Positions 1-9,449 of a stretch of DNA of 64,000 bases are shown here, one piece after another. Each line of letters starts with the position of its first letter. Position 1 is the first letter of the stretch. The position numbers and the translations under genes are program-made. The DNA is from Lactiplantibacillus pentosus (GTDB lineage: Bacteria > Bacillota > Bacilli > Lactobacillales > Lactobacillaceae). Location of the stretch: positions 1,674,001 to 1,738,000 of the forward strand of contig NZ_CP032757.1 in NCBI RefSeq assembly GCF_003641185.1, read 5' to 3'. A model generated the notes under the pieces. It had not been told where the DNA came from. It made no database searches and worked only from the letters and a program-made list of their open reading frames with translations.

Positions 1-783
1 TTTGAGGCGGAGATTCCATATTCAGCCTACAGCTATTTGGATGAGAACTTGGTCAGTGACTTGGTGGCACTGCCAGACGTTGTCGACGATTTGCGCATCA
101 CTAAGGAACCTGATGAGCTGACCAAGCTCCGTGCTAGCGCTAAGTTGGCGGATGCCGGTTTTGAGTACGTGACCAGCATCGTTCGTCCTGGCATGCGTGA
201 GATTGATGTCAGCAACTTGCTAGATGCCTTTATGCGCACACATGGCGCTAGTGGGCCATCTTTCACCACCATCGTGCTCGGTGGCGCACGGGCGGCCTTG
301 CCACACGGGACGGCCTCGGATGCGCTACTTAAGGCGGGGCAGCTGGTTACATTGGACTTTGGCTATTTTCTAAATGGCTATACTTCTGATATGACCCGGA
401 CCTTTGCGCTTGGAACGCCGGATGCCAAACTGGCAACGGCTTACCAAGCGGTTCAAGCGGCGCAACAGGCAGTGGTGGATCAGGTGAAGGCTGGTGCAGC
501 GACGGCTGAGCTAGATGCAGTTGGTCGTCAACTTTTGACGGATGCCGGCTACGGTCCCGCATTCAACCATGGGATGGGCCACGGGATTGGTTTAGCAATT
601 CATGAAGGGCCGCTGATTTCTAAAAACACGACCGGGGTCTTAGTGCCCAATAGTGTGGTAACCGTTGAACCTGGCGTTTATTTCCCTGATTTGGGTGGCA
701 TGCGCATCGAGGATGACGTGCTCGTGACTGCGACCGGACATGAACGACTGACACAGGCCACTCGTGATTTACTGATTTTATAG
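1..783 (+). CDS. Xaa-Pro aminopeptidase/dipeptidase, M24 family (5' end outside window)
   Basis: The reading frame is open from base 1, so the N-terminal part lies upstream and only about 260 C-terminal residues are visible. They form the 'pita-bread' metallopeptidase fold that releases residues next to proline. Metal ligands are recognisable: Asp in LDFGYF, Asp in TSDMTRTF, His in HGMGHGIG, Glu in VEPGVYF and Glu in MRIEDDV. The gene next to efp matches yqhT of Bacillus. Cytoplasmic; probably involved in peptide turnover. The family is clear; whether it acts as an aminopeptidase or a dipeptidase cannot be settled from this part. Confidence 0.9.
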   Translation, partial: FEAEIPYSAYSYLDENLVSDLVALPDVVDDLRITKEPDELTKLRASAKLADAGFEYVTSIVRPGMREIDVSNLLDAFMRTHGASGPSFTTIVLGGARAALPHGTASDALLKAGQLVTLDFGYFLNGYTSDMTRTFALGTPDAKLATAYQAVQAAQQAVVDQVKAGAATAELDAVGRQLLTDAGYGPAFNHGMGHGIGLAIHEGPLISKNTTGVLVPNSVVTVEPGVYFPDLGGMRIEDDVLVTATGHERLTQATRDLLIL

Positions 784-853
784 TTAAGACAGTTGCCACA
801 ACGGCCTGGTCTTGTTATAGTTATAAAGATATCTTTGAGGAGGATTTTTTTAA

Positions 854-1411
854 ATGATTTCAACAGCAGATTTTAAAAATGGTTTGACCATTGAAGTAGA
901 CAACGCAATTTGGCGCATCGTGGAATTCCAGCACGTTAAGCCTGGTAAGGGTGGCGCCTTTGTTCGTTCAAAGCTTAAGAACTTACGGACGGGTGCGGTT
1001 CAAGACAAGACGTTCCGTGCCGGTGCTCGGATGGAACAAGCCCCAATCGAAAAGAGTACGATGCAGTACCTTTACGCCGATGGTGACAGTTATGTCTTCA
1101 TGAATACTGAAACTTACGAACAAATCGAAATTCCTGGCGACCACATTCAAAACGAATTGAAGTTCTTGAAGGAAAACATGGAAGTTCAAGTAACGCTATA
1201 CAAGGGTGAAGTGTTAGGGATTGATTTACCAAACACAGTTACTTTGGAAGTTGCCGAAACTGAACCTGGTATCAAAGGTGACACGGCTTCTGGTGGTTCA
1301 AAGCCAGCAACGTTGGAAACTGGTGCGATCATTCAAGTGCCATTCTTCGTTAAGGCGGGCGACAAGTTGATCGTCAACACCGTTGATTCCACTTACGTTT
1401 CACGGGCTTAA
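854..1411 (+). CDS. efp: Elongation factor P
   Basis: 185 residues, the usual EF-P length. It binds between the P and E sites of stalled ribosomes and promotes peptide-bond formation at polyproline stretches. The N-terminal KOW-like domain carries the tip loop HVKPGKGG with Lys32, the position that is modified in Firmicutes. Two OB-fold domains follow. A strong GAGGAGG lies about 10 bases before the ATG. It sits 70 bases after the peptidase gene and was probably co-transcribed with it. Confidence 0.97.
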   Translation: MISTADFKNGLTIEVDNAIWRIVEFQHVKPGKGGAFVRSKLKNLRTGAVQDKTFRAGARMEQAPIEKSTMQYLYADGDSYVFMNTETYEQIEIPGDHIQNELKFLKENMEVQVTLYKGEVLGIDLPNTVTLEVAETEPGIKGDTASGGSKPATLETGAIIQVPFFVKAGDKLIVNTVDSTYVSRA

Positions 1412-1458
1412 TTTCAACGAACTAATACCGGCAAACATGGAATTGGAGGAATGTCAAA

Positions 1459-1917
1459 ATGGCTGACAGTAGCAACATTACGTTACAAACCAAAGAACCC
1501 AGCTTAGGACAAATTCAAATTGCACCAGAAGTGCTTGAAATCATCGTTGGCATCGCCGTAAGTCAAATTGATGGCGTCAACCGGATGCGTGGAACGATTT
1601 CTTCCAGTGTAAATGAGTTGTTCGGTCGCAAGAAAAATCTTGGTAAGGGTGTCAAGCTGACAATCGTCGATTCACAAATTAGTGTGGACGTTTATGCTTA
1701 CTTAGACTATGGTGTGTCAGTGCCGAAAGTGGCGTTGGCGATTCAGGATAAGGTCAAGCAACAGATTTTATTCATGACTGACCTAGCACTGAGCGAAGTA
1801 AACGTGCATATCACGGGTATCGTGACTGAAAAGACTGAGAGTGCGATCGATCCAAACAACTTGTTTGGCGATGAAGACACCACTGCCGATGAAAATGAAG
1901 ATGGTGAAGAATCGTGA
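1459..1917 (+). CDS. yqhY: Asp23/Gls24 family envelope-stress protein (YqhY-like)
   Basis: 152 residues. The Asp23 domain (about residues 15-125) begins IQIAPEVLEIIVGIAVSQIDGV and ends in an acidic tail (DEDTTADENEDGEES). Family members are abundant cytoplasmic proteins tied to cell-envelope stress and, for YqhY, to the regulation of fatty-acid synthesis in Bacillus. It lies between efp and nusB and overlaps nusB by 4 bases (GTGA), which implies translational coupling. A second paralogue lies at 26339-26701. Confidence 0.88.
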   Translation: MADSSNITLQTKEPSLGQIQIAPEVLEIIVGIAVSQIDGVNRMRGTISSSVNELFGRKKNLGKGVKLTIVDSQISVDVYAYLDYGVSVPKVALAIQDKVKQQILFMTDLALSEVNVHITGIVTEKTESAIDPNNLFGDEDTTADENEDGEES

Positions 1918-2333
1918 GTTTAACGCGTCATGAAATCCGGGAAAAGGCATTTCAAGCGCTGTTTGCGTTAAATGCGAACCCGGACGCTGATGAAAATCAG
2001 TTATTCCAACAGTTACTCAACCCTGAAGAAGCGGATGATATCGAGATTCCAGCTTATTTAAGCACGTTAGTAACTGGTGTTCGTGAACATCAAGCGGAAT
2101 TAGACGCTCAAATTCAACCTTATCTTAGTCAGAAGTGGTCCTTGGATCGCCTCGCTAAGACGGATTTGATTATCTTACGAATGGCGTTCTTTGAATTGCA
2201 ATTTGTTGACGACGTGCCGACCAAGGTCGCTGTCAACGAAGCAATTGAATTGGCCAAGGCGTTCAGTGATGACCGGTCACGGAAATTCGTGAGTGGTGTC
2301 CTGGGCAAAGTGGTCAAAAATCAAGCCAATTAG
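1914..2333 (+). CDS. nusB: Transcription antitermination factor NusB
   Basis: 139 residues, all-helical NusB fold starting LTRHEIREKAFQALFAL. With NusE/S10 it binds boxA RNA and supports antitermination of rRNA operons. The C-terminal half has the family blocks TKVAVNEAIELAKAF and RKFVSGVLGKV. It starts with GTG inside the end of yqhY, and the operon closes with the strong terminator at 2365-2394. Confidence 0.97.
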   Translation: MSLTRHEIREKAFQALFALNANPDADENQLFQQLLNPEEADDIEIPAYLSTLVTGVREHQAELDAQIQPYLSQKWSLDRLAKTDLIILRMAFFELQFVDDVPTKVAVNEAIELAKAFSDDRSRKFVSGVLGKVVKNQAN

Positions 2334-2364
2334 TCTAAAACCGAACAATCTTATGTTCTACCGT

Positions 2365-2394
2365 AAAAGTCTGGCTGTTTGCCAGACTTTTTTT
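2365..2394 (+). terminator. Rho-independent terminator after nusB
   Basis: Perfect 11-bp stem AAAAGTCTGGC / GCCAGACTTTT with a TGTTT loop, followed by a T run. It closes the efp-yqhY-nusB unit before folD. Confidence 0.95.
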
Positions 2395-2437
2395 AATAAG
2401 TTATTAGAAAACCTGTCATAAATCAAGGCAATGAATA

Positions 2438-2446
2438 TGCTAAAAT
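2438..2446 (+). promoter_or_regulatory. Probable extended -10 promoter for folD-xseAB-ispA-tlyA
   Basis: TGC-TAAAAT fits an extended -10 (TGn then TAAAAT), 33 bases before the folD start and after the nusB terminator. No good -35 is at the right distance, which is common for extended -10 promoters. Confidence 0.45.
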
Positions 2447-2479
2447 AAGACCAGACAGAGAAAGAGGAGTGTGGCACTT

Positions 2480-3340
2480 GTGACGAAGATTATTGATGGT
2501 AAGGCAGTAGCAAAGAAGGTTAATGCACAGACAGCAACGGCGGTCGCGGATTTAGTTGCGCAAGGAATTCAACCGGGGATTGCTGTCATTATCGTTGGGG
2601 ACGATGCAGCCAGTCAAATCTATGTGCGAAATAAGAATCGCAAAGCCACTAAATTGGGGATGCATTCCGTCGTTCGGCAATTACCGGCAACGACGACGCA
2701 AGCGGAGTTGTTAGCGATTATTGCTGACTACAATGCTGATGAAAGTATTCATGGGATTTTGGTGCAGTCACCATTGCCCGCCCAAATCAATGAGCCACTG
2801 ATCACCATGGCGATTGATCCTAAAAAAGATGTGGATGGGTTCCATCCAAGTAATGTTGGTAAGTTACTGACCAACTTTCCTGGGAATTATCCCGTTGCCA
2901 ATACCCCGCGCGGTATCATGACGATGCTTCATGAATATGGCGTTGATCCGGCTGGTAAGACGGCGGTGGTGATTGGTCGTAGTACGATTGTCGGCAAACC
3001 GATGGCGGCACTGTTGACGAATGCCAACGCCACGGTAACGATTGCCCACAGTAAAACAGCGAATTTAAAAGCAGTCGCCCGTACGGCTGATATCTTAGTG
3101 GTTGCGACTGGGATTGCCCATTTAATTACGGGTGATGATATCAAGCCGGGCGCAACGGTTATTGATGTTGGCATGGACCGTGATGAAAATGGTAAACTAG
3201 TGGGTGACGTCGACTTTGAATCTGCACAAGGGGTCGCCGGCTTGATCACGCCAGTTCCTGGTGGGGTCGGCCCGATGACGATTGCCACGTTGATGCAGAC
3301 GACAGTCGAACTTGCAAAATGGAGTGATGTACGTGAGTGA
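2480..3340 (+). CDS. folD: Bifunctional methylenetetrahydrofolate dehydrogenase / methenyltetrahydrofolate cyclohydrolase
   Basis: 286 residues from GTG 2480. An earlier in-frame GTG (2471) is only one base after the AGAGGAG ribosome site, whereas 2480 is about 10 bases after it. FolD interconverts 5,10-methylene- and 10-formyl-THF for purine and formyl-Met synthesis. Visible family motifs are YVRNKNRK (catalytic Lys), PKKDVDGFHPSNVG, the NADP-binding VIGRSTIVGKP and the C-terminal PVPGGVGPMTIATL. Its 3' end overlaps the start of xseA. Confidence 0.96.
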   Translation: MTKIIDGKAVAKKVNAQTATAVADLVAQGIQPGIAVIIVGDDAASQIYVRNKNRKATKLGMHSVVRQLPATTTQAELLAIIADYNADESIHGILVQSPLPAQINEPLITMAIDPKKDVDGFHPSNVGKLLTNFPGNYPVANTPRGIMTMLHEYGVDPAGKTAVVIGRSTIVGKPMAALLTNANATVTIAHSKTANLKAVARTADILVVATGIAHLITGDDIKPGATVIDVGMDRDENGKLVGDVDFESAQGVAGLITPVPGGVGPMTIATLMQTTVELAKWSDVRE

Positions 3341-4676
3341 GAGTCAACAATATTTGACGGTTTCAGCTTTAACACAGTATATCAAGCGTAAATTTGAAGT
3401 CGACCCGTATTTAGGCAAGGTCTATCTAACGGGTGAAGTTTCAAACTACCGGCCGCGGCCGAATACGCATCAGTATTTCAGCCTGAAAGACGACCATGCG
3501 AAGATTTCAGCCATCATGTTTAAATCGGCCTTTGCCAAGGTGAAGTTTCAACCTGAAGAAGGAATGAAGGTGCTGGTCGTTGGCCGCATCGGACTATATG
3601 AGCCGAGTGGTAGTTATCAGATCTACGTTGAACGAATGGAACCAGATGGGGTTGGTGCGCTGTACCAAGCCTATGAACAATTAAAAAAGAAATTAGCGGC
3701 TGAGGGCTTGTTTAGTGCGCCCAAAAAGCCGCTTCCGCGTTTTCCAAAACGAATTGCCGTGGTGACAAGTCGCAGTGGGGCCGTGATTCGAGATATTATC
3801 ACAACGGCCCGGCGACGGTTTCCGATTGCGCAGATCGTCCTATTTCCAGCCCAGGTCCAAGGAGACGCGGCGGCTGCCGAAATTAGTCGACAGATTGAAC
3901 GTGCCAATGCCCAGGGTGATTTTGACACCCTGATCATCGGGCGTGGTGGTGGTTCGATTGAAGATTTGTGGCCGTTCAATGAAGAAGTCGTGGCGCGCGC
4001 AATTGCCCAAAGTCAATTACCCGTGATCTCATCGGTCGGACATGAAACCGATACGACGATTGCGGATTTAGTTGCGGACGTCCGCGCCGCAACGCCGACT
4101 GCTGCGGCAGAACTGGCGGTTCCGGTATACAATGATGTCTTGCTACAATTGAAGCAGGATCAGACGCGGGTGCTGAACGCGTTTCAAAACTTGGTCCAGC
4201 GTGATCGGCAACGCCTAAATAAGCTGACGGCCTCGTACGTCTTCACACAGCCTAACCGCTTGTATGAAGGCTACTTGCAGAAACTGGATTTCTTGAACGA
4301 GCGCCTAAAACAAGCGGGCCAAAACCAGTTGAATATCGCTAATCAACAATATCAACGCGTCTTTCAGCAGTTACGGCAACAGACACCCATTCACCAAGTT
4401 CGCCAAGCGCAGACGCAACTAGCCAATTTGGAGCAGCGCTTAAATCGGAGTACTCAGTTAGTCCTTCGGCAAAAGCGCCAACAGCTAACGCAGACGGTTC
4501 AATCATTAGATTTGTTGAGTCCGTTGAAGATCATGACCCGTGGCTATGCGTTCGTCACTGCTGAGGACCAGGTCATTCATGGCGTCAAGCAGTTGCAACC
4601 GCAACAAACTGTGACGATTCATATGACTGATGGTGAAGCTGAAGCTCAAGTTACTAAGATTGATGGAGGAAAATAA
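3333..4676 (+). CDS. xseA: Exodeoxyribonuclease VII large subunit
   Basis: About 447 residues. GTG 3333 is preferred because GGAG (3321-3324) is 8 bases upstream; ATG 3327 would be only 2 bases from it. The N-terminal OB fold ([23 protein letters not shown]) is followed by the catalytic core ([57 protein letters not shown], all family-typical) and a Gln-rich coiled coil. With XseB it degrades single-stranded DNA. It overlaps folD by a few bases and xseB by one. Confidence 0.96.
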   Translation: MSESQQYLTVSALTQYIKRKFEVDPYLGKVYLTGEVSNYRPRPNTHQYFSLKDDHAKISAIMFKSAFAKVKFQPEEGMKVLVVGRIGLYEPSGSYQIYVERMEPDGVGALYQAYEQLKKKLAAEGLFSAPKKPLPRFPKRIAVVTSRSGAVIRDIITTARRRFPIAQIVLFPAQVQGDAAAAEISRQIERANAQGDFDTLIIGRGGGSIEDLWPFNEEVVARAIAQSQLPVISSVGHETDTTIADLVADVRAATPTAAAELAVPVYNDVLLQLKQDQTRVLNAFQNLVQRDRQRLNKLTASYVFTQPNRLYEGYLQKLDFLNERLKQAGQNQLNIANQQYQRVFQQLRQQTPIHQVRQAQTQLANLEQRLNRSTQLVLRQKRQQLTQTVQSLDLLSPLKIMTRGYAFVTAEDQVIHGVKQLQPQQTVTIHMTDGEAEAQVTKIDGGK

Positions 4677-4906
4677 TGGCTGAACAACCTACTTTTGAAC
4701 AAAATTTATCACAATTAGAAACGATCGTTAACCAATTAGAACAAGGTGACGTGCCGTTGGAACAAGCCTTGGATCAATTTCAAAAAGGGGTTGCGCTGAG
4801 CAAGCAGTTACAAGCAACCCTTGAAGGTGCCGAAAAGACACTGACTAAGATGATGGATGAAAATGGTGACGAAGTCCCGTTTGAGCAAGCTGACGCCAAT
4901 GAATAA
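4676..4906 (+). CDS. xseB: Exodeoxyribonuclease VII small subunit
   Basis: 76 residues. The block [26 protein letters not shown] is the family signature. Several copies coat the long helices of XseA in the exonuclease VII complex. The start shares the last base of the xseA stop (TAATG), and the 3' end overlaps ispA by 8 bases, so the three are translationally coupled. Confidence 0.96.
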   Translation: MAEQPTFEQNLSQLETIVNQLEQGDVPLEQALDQFQKGVALSKQLQATLEGAEKTLTKMMDENGDEVPFEQADANE

Positions 4907-5789
4907 GCAACAATTGGCAGCCTTTGAAGCCGAATGGCGACCTCGAATCAATCAGTATTTGGACCAACAGTTACAGGCTTGCTCAGACCGGCCAACGTTG
5001 GCAGCGTCAATGCGTTATTCAGTACTAGCGGGCGGCAAACGCTTGCGGCCGCTACTAACACTAGCCGTCCTTGATGTCTTTGGGGTTACAATTACACCAG
5101 CACATTTGCGTGCCAGTACGGCGGTAGAATTAATGCATACTTATTCGCTGATTCACGATGATTTGCCAGCAATGGACAATGACCGCTTGCGCCGTGGGGA
5201 ACCAACTAATCACGTCAAGTTTGGTGAAGATGTCGCGATTTTGGCCGGTGATGCGTTGCAGCCGCTAACGTTTGAATGGATCGCAGATAGTGGCTTGCCG
5301 GCAACCATGATTGCGCAACAAACGCTCGCTTTAGCCCAAGCGACTGGCCCAAAAGGAATGGTGGCTGGTCAGATTGCGGATGTGTTGGGTGCTGGACGTC
5401 ATCTGGCGTTACCAGCTTTGCAACAGCTGCATCGTGAAAAGACTGGGGCATTGATCCACTATGCTGTTCAAGCCGGACTAATTCAAGCCGAAGTACCAAC
5501 GGCAATTCAAGAACCCTTATTAGCGTATGCGGATGCGTATGGGTTGGCATTTCAAATTTATGATGATATTTTGGATGTCACCAGTACCCCTGAAGAACTT
5601 GGTAAGGCGACGCACAAGGATGCGGATGAGCATAAAAATACCTATCCGGGCTTGTTAGGCCTCGATGGCGCGCAACAGGCGCTGGAACAGGCGGTAGCGG
5701 CTGCTGAAGCGGCCTTGGAACAAGCGCAAGCAATCAGTGAGCGTGAAATGACACTGTTAGCAGCTTTCTTGACGTATTTTACAGATTAA
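4899..5789 (+). CDS. ispA: Polyprenyl (farnesyl/geranyl) diphosphate synthase
   Basis: 296 residues from ATG 4899. The first aspartate-rich motif [10 protein letters not shown] and the second, YDDILDVT, bind Mg and the allylic diphosphate; [10 protein letters not shown] and EKTGAL are the isopentenyl-diphosphate binding regions. It makes C15 (or C20) diphosphate for undecaprenyl phosphate and quinone side chains. An earlier ATG (4857) would overlap xseB by 50 bases and is less likely. Product chain length is inferred from family only. Confidence 0.93.
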   Translation: MNKQQLAAFEAEWRPRINQYLDQQLQACSDRPTLAASMRYSVLAGGKRLRPLLTLAVLDVFGVTITPAHLRASTAVELMHTYSLIHDDLPAMDNDRLRRGEPTNHVKFGEDVAILAGDALQPLTFEWIADSGLPATMIAQQTLALAQATGPKGMVAGQIADVLGAGRHLALPALQQLHREKTGALIHYAVQAGLIQAEVPTAIQEPLLAYADAYGLAFQIYDDILDVTSTPEELGKATHKDADEHKNTYPGLLGLDGAQQALEQAVAAAEAALEQAQAISEREMTLLAAFLTYFTD

Positions 5790-5801
5790 GGACTAATTTA
5801 G

Positions 5802-6620
5802 ATGGAAAAAGAACGAGTTGACGTATTATTAGTACAACAGGGGTTATTTGATACCCGTGAAAAGGCCAAGCGGGCGGTGATGGCCGGTGAAATTCTGGGC
5901 GTAAATGAAGAACGCTTGGACAAACCTGGGATGAAGATTCCAGTGGCCACCGCCTTACATTTGAAGGGCAAACCGATGCCCTATGTTTCTCGGGGTGGCT
6001 TAAAGTTAGAAAAAGCCCTCAAGAGCTTTGAAATTGATGTGACTGGTAAGACCGTGTTGGACATTGGCTCTTCAACGGGTGGCTTTACTGACGTCGTACT
6101 TCAAAATGGTGCCAAAATGAGTTATGCACTCGATGTCGGTAGCAATCAGTTGGTCTGGAAATTGCGCCAAGATCCTCGAGTAGTGGTCATGGAACATACC
6201 AATTTCCGGTATAGTAAGTTAGCGGACTTCAAGGAAGGTCAGCCTAACTTTGCCTCAATTGATGTGTCGTTTATTTCGCTGCATTTGATCTTACCACCAC
6301 TGCACGCGATTATTGAAACTGGTGGGTCCGTGGTGGCATTGATTAAGCCACAGTTTGAAGCAGGTCGTGAGAACGTTGGAAAGCACGGCATTGTGCGTGA
6401 TCCTGCCGTCCACAAAGCCGTTTTGACGGATATTATTTCATTTGCCCAGGAAAATGGCTACAACGTCTTAGGCCTTGATTTTTCACCAATCAAGGGTGGT
6501 GAAGGAAATATCGAATTCTTGGTTCACCTACAAGCCACGGATGAAACGCCACGGGTTGCACCATCCGTTTCAATCGAAAAAACACAGACTGCTGCTTATG
6601 AACAGTTGAACAAAGCCTAA
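5802..6620 (+). CDS. TlyA family rRNA (cytidine-2'-O)-methyltransferase
   Basis: 272 residues. An N-terminal S4 RNA-binding domain (residues 1-60, MEKERVDVLLVQQGLFDTRE) is followed by an FtsJ-like Rossmann methyltransferase with the SAM motif VLDIGSSTGGFTDVV (about 85-99) and the Lys of ALIKPQFEAGREN. Orthologues (YqxC) 2'-O-methylate cytidines in rRNA; the name 'hemolysin' is historical. The order ispA-tlyA-argR-recN matches Bacillus. Confidence 0.92.
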   Translation: MEKERVDVLLVQQGLFDTREKAKRAVMAGEILGVNEERLDKPGMKIPVATALHLKGKPMPYVSRGGLKLEKALKSFEIDVTGKTVLDIGSSTGGFTDVVLQNGAKMSYALDVGSNQLVWKLRQDPRVVVMEHTNFRYSKLADFKEGQPNFASIDVSFISLHLILPPLHAIIETGGSVVALIKPQFEAGRENVGKHGIVRDPAVHKAVLTDIISFAQENGYNVLGLDFSPIKGGEGNIEFLVHLQATDETPRVAPSVSIEKTQTAAYEQLNKA

Positions 6621-6703
6621 TTTTTAAATCCGGACTTTCATATTTATGCAATTTGGCTTATGATGTGTTTAAATAAGTATGAATAGCTACCGGGGGTGAT
6701 CGG

Positions 6704-7162
6704 GTGAAGAAGCAAGAGCGCCAACGCTACATTAAACGATTATTGAGTTCGAACGAAATTGAACGACAAGAAGACTTTGTCAAGCTGTTACGTGCCGAAA
6801 ATATCGACGTGACGCAGGCAACGATTTCGCGCGATATTAAGGATATGCAGCTGGTCAAGGTTCCCTCGGCAACGGGCGGTTACCATTATAGTATGCCGGT
6901 GCAGAAACAGATGGATACCGAGAAGAAGCTGAAGCGAACGCTGAAAGATGCCTATGTGTCTTATGCGACCCAGGATAAGTTCGTACTCATCAAGGTGTTA
7001 CCAGGTAATGGACCGGCGCTAGCAACGTTAATAGAAGCGATGCATTATGAAGAAATTTTTGGGACGCTTGGTGATGATGCCAACGTCTTGATTATCTGCA
7101 AATCGCTTGCGATGACACTCGAGTTGCAACAAAAAATTCAACGCTTACTTAGCGATAATTAG
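6704..7162 (+). CDS. argR: ArgR/AhrC family arginine repressor
   Basis: 152 residues. The N-terminal winged helix contains the recognition block VTQATISRDIKDMQLVKV, and the C-terminal hexamerisation/arginine domain ends in LGDDANVLIICKS. GTG start with a GGGGGTGATC ribosome site. Genome context (tlyA-argR-recN) is that of ahrC. Lactobacilli often carry more than one ArgR paralogue that act together, so arginine binding by this copy cannot be assumed. A terminator follows at once. Confidence 0.93.
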   Translation: MKKQERQRYIKRLLSSNEIERQEDFVKLLRAENIDVTQATISRDIKDMQLVKVPSATGGYHYSMPVQKQMDTEKKLKRTLKDAYVSYATQDKFVLIKVLPGNGPALATLIEAMHYEEIFGTLGDDANVLIICKSLAMTLELQQKIQRLLSDN

Positions 7163-7178
7163 GCTGGTAAGCCATCTT

Positions 7179-7213
7179 CGACCTGTTCACGTGCGTGTCA
7201 GGTCGCTTTTTTT
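7179..7213 (+). terminator. Rho-independent terminator between argR and recN
   Basis: Perfect 7-bp stem CGACCTG / CAGGTCG with a 13-base loop, then C and seven T. It lies only about 45 bases before the recN start, so recN needs read-through or its own promoter. Confidence 0.9.
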
Positions 7214-7258
7214 CAAAAACTTTTGGGTCACGCAAATGCTTTTAAGGAGGGCTTGCGG

Positions 7259-8953
7259 GTGTTACAAGAACTATCGATTACGAATTTTGCAATTATTGAA
7301 CATTTAGATATTGCCTTTGAAGCTGGGATGACAGTTTTGACTGGTGAGACGGGTGCTGGTAAATCGATTATTATTGATGCGGTCGGCCTGTTAGCAGGTG
7401 GCCGCGGTTCGTCAGAATTTATTCGGACGGGCGCAGATAAAGCTGTCTTACAGGGGATGTTTATTTTGCCGGCGGACGGCGTGACGGCTCAGCTGTTAGA
7501 TGAAGCAGGAATTGACCACGCTGACAATACGGTGATTTTGCAACGCGAAATTACGAAGAGTGGCCGCAACACTTGTCGAATCAATGGCATGCTGGTGAAT
7601 ACGACGACTTTGAAGCAAATTGGTGAAACGATTGTTGATATTCATGGACAAAACGAACATCAAGAATTGATGCAACCAGAAAAGCATTTAGGGCTATTAG
7701 ATGAATTTGCTGCGGCCAAGATTCGGAAGTTAAAGCAGCAGTATCAGCAGCAGTATGATCACTATCAGCAATTAAATCGCGAATTACGACAGAAAAATGC
7801 AAATGAAAAAGAGTGGGCACAACATTTAGACATGCTGAATTTTCAGGTTGATGAAATCGCAGCTGCCCAAGTTAAAGTTGGTGAAGAGGCGGCGCTGATT
7901 GCTGAACGGGATCGGCTTGATAACTATCAAATGATCAATCAGGCGTTGCAACAAAGCTATACGTTGTTAGCTGCTGGCGAGGAAACGACTGGAGCTGTCG
8001 ACATGGTTGGGACGGCGATGAATGCATTGGAGCCGATTGCCAATTTGGATTCGGCGTTCAACGAAATTACCGTCAATGTCAAGAATGCCTTTTATGGCTT
8101 GCAGGATGCAGCTGGGCAAATCTCAAATCAGTTAGACTTACAAGAATTCGATGAAGGGCGGCTAGATGAAATTGAGCAACGCCTAGATGTGTTGAGCCAA
8201 TTGAAACGCAAGTACGGTGATTCTGAACAGCAAATTCTCGATTATTATCAAAAAATTGCCGCTGAGCTCGCCAAAATGACTGACTCAGAAGAAAATAGTG
8301 AAGATCTCGCACAACGAGTGACCGATGCCAAAGACAAACTGTTGAAGACGGGTGAGGCCTTGTCAGATAAGCGGCGCACGGCTGCCAAAGTCCTACAACG
8401 TCAGATTCATCAAGAGCTCAAAGATTTATACATGGACAAGGCCATTTTCGAAGTTCGGTTTAAGCCCACTAAAGGTCAAATCTATCGGAGTGGTTTAGAT
8501 AGTGTCGAGTTTTACATTCAAACCAACCCAGGTGAGCGAATGCGACCACTGGCTAAGATTGCCTCTGGTGGGGAACTCTCACGGATGATGCTAGCACTCA
8601 AGACGATTTTCTCAGAATCACAAGGAATCACCAGTATTATCTTCGACGAAGTGGATACCGGGGTCAGCGGTCGGGTCGCACAAGCGATTGCTGAAAAAAT
8701 CAATGGAATTGCACACTTTTCACAAGTGCTGTGTATCACGCATCTGCCACAAGTAGCGGCAATGAGTGATCATCATTACTTCATTGCCAAAAAAATCACC
8801 GGCAAACGCACCAAGACGAGTGTCACGAAACTGGATAACGCTGCCCGGGTGAAAGAATTGGCCCGGATGCTGGCTGGTACGAAGGTGACTAAACTTTCAT
8901 TGGAACATGCCGAGGAGCTATTGCAACTGGCCGATGAAGAAAAGGACGAATGA
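7259..8953 (+). CDS. recN: DNA repair ATPase RecN
   Basis: 564 residues from GTG 7259; AAGGAGG at 7244-7250 is 8 bases upstream. This SMC-like protein acts early in double-strand-break repair. Walker A GETGAGKSIII (about residue 29), a long coiled-coil middle, the ABC signature SGGELSRMMLALK (about 436) and Walker B IIFDEVDTGVSG (about 460) are present. The last 70 bases encode an acidic, Leu-rich tail. No SOS box was found just upstream. Confidence 0.95.
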   Translation: MLQELSITNFAIIEHLDIAFEAGMTVLTGETGAGKSIIIDAVGLLAGGRGSSEFIRTGADKAVLQGMFILPADGVTAQLLDEAGIDHADNTVILQREITKSGRNTCRINGMLVNTTTLKQIGETIVDIHGQNEHQELMQPEKHLGLLDEFAAAKIRKLKQQYQQQYDHYQQLNRELRQKNANEKEWAQHLDMLNFQVDEIAAAQVKVGEEAALIAERDRLDNYQMINQALQQSYTLLAAGEETTGAVDMVGTAMNALEPIANLDSAFNEITVNVKNAFYGLQDAAGQISNQLDLQEFDEGRLDEIEQRLDVLSQLKRKYGDSEQQILDYYQKIAAELAKMTDSEENSEDLAQRVTDAKDKLLKTGEALSDKRRTAAKVLQRQIHQELKDLYMDKAIFEVRFKPTKGQIYRSGLDSVEFYIQTNPGERMRPLAKIASGGELSRMMLALKTIFSESQGITSIIFDEVDTGVSGRVAQAIAEKINGIAHFSQVLCITHLPQVAAMSDHHYFIAKKITGKRTKTSVTKLDNAARVKELARMLAGTKVTKLSLEHAEELLQLADEEKDE

Positions 8954-9097
8954 TGTTTTTTCATAACGGATTTAATTCCAAATTAGCAGGCGATACAGTG
9001 TCATTGGACGTGCTGGCAAGTAATCAGAGGTGTAAACTAACTGACGGCTCGATTAAGCGAGTACTGTTACGCCTTAATTCGAATAAGCATTCAAATC

Positions 9098-9126
9098 AGA
9101 CCGACCAGTGATGGTGGGCCTTTTTT
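9098..9126 (+). terminator. Probable terminator for recN
   Basis: AGACCGACCA / TGGTGGGCCT pairs at 8 of 10 positions around a GTGA loop and is followed by TTTTT. It is 145 bases past the recN stop. Confidence 0.65.
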
Positions 9127-9211
9127 GGTTGCCCGTGAAAGTCTGAACAACCCGAGATATTACGCCAGGTGACAGGATGCTCTGGACGCAGTAATTCTTA
9201 AGTGACAATGG

Positions 9212-9240
9212 TCTACAGTCCGAACAGAATACGTTATAAT
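9212..9240 (+). promoter_or_regulatory. Candidate upstream promoter of opuC operon
   Basis: TCTACA, 17-base spacer, perfect TATAAT (9235-9240). It would give a leader of about 205 bases. Confidence 0.5.
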
Positions 9241-9351
9241 GTGATTGATTATGATGTTGAAGCCAGTAAATCACGGGTCTAAATTTATTGACTAGGGCTC
9301 AAACGGTATGAATGCTAGCTTATTGGCTTTGATATAAATATTTTATATGTC

Positions 9352-9381
9352 TTGTTATTTGCATTTTACTTTCATTATAAG
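9352..9381 (+). promoter_or_regulatory. Candidate proximal promoter of opuC operon
   Basis: TTGTTA (9352-9357), 18-base spacer, TATAAG (9376-9381) in an AT-rich stretch. Two promoters would fit an osmotically controlled operon, but this is inference. Confidence 0.45.
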
Positions 9382-9449
9382 TTATGCTTGATTACAGTAC
9401 AGTTTATTAGGAAACGAAATAAACTGAGTAAATGATTGGAGTGATGAGG

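Larger units (their letters stand above)
8954..9449. other. Non-coding region between recN and the opuC operon
   Basis: About 500 bases without a credible gene. It holds the recN terminator and two candidate promoters for the downstream operon. The remainder is AT-rich towards the 3' side (9330-9420) and shows no riboswitch fold that I recognise. Confidence 0.6.

Noticed and set aside
4857..4898. Earlier ATG for ispA
   Set aside because: It would overlap xseB by 50 bases and add residues not typical for the family.
6630..6700. ARG-box operator upstream of argR
   Set aside because: Only half-site-like TATGAAT and TATTTATGCA were seen; not close enough to the consensus to report.
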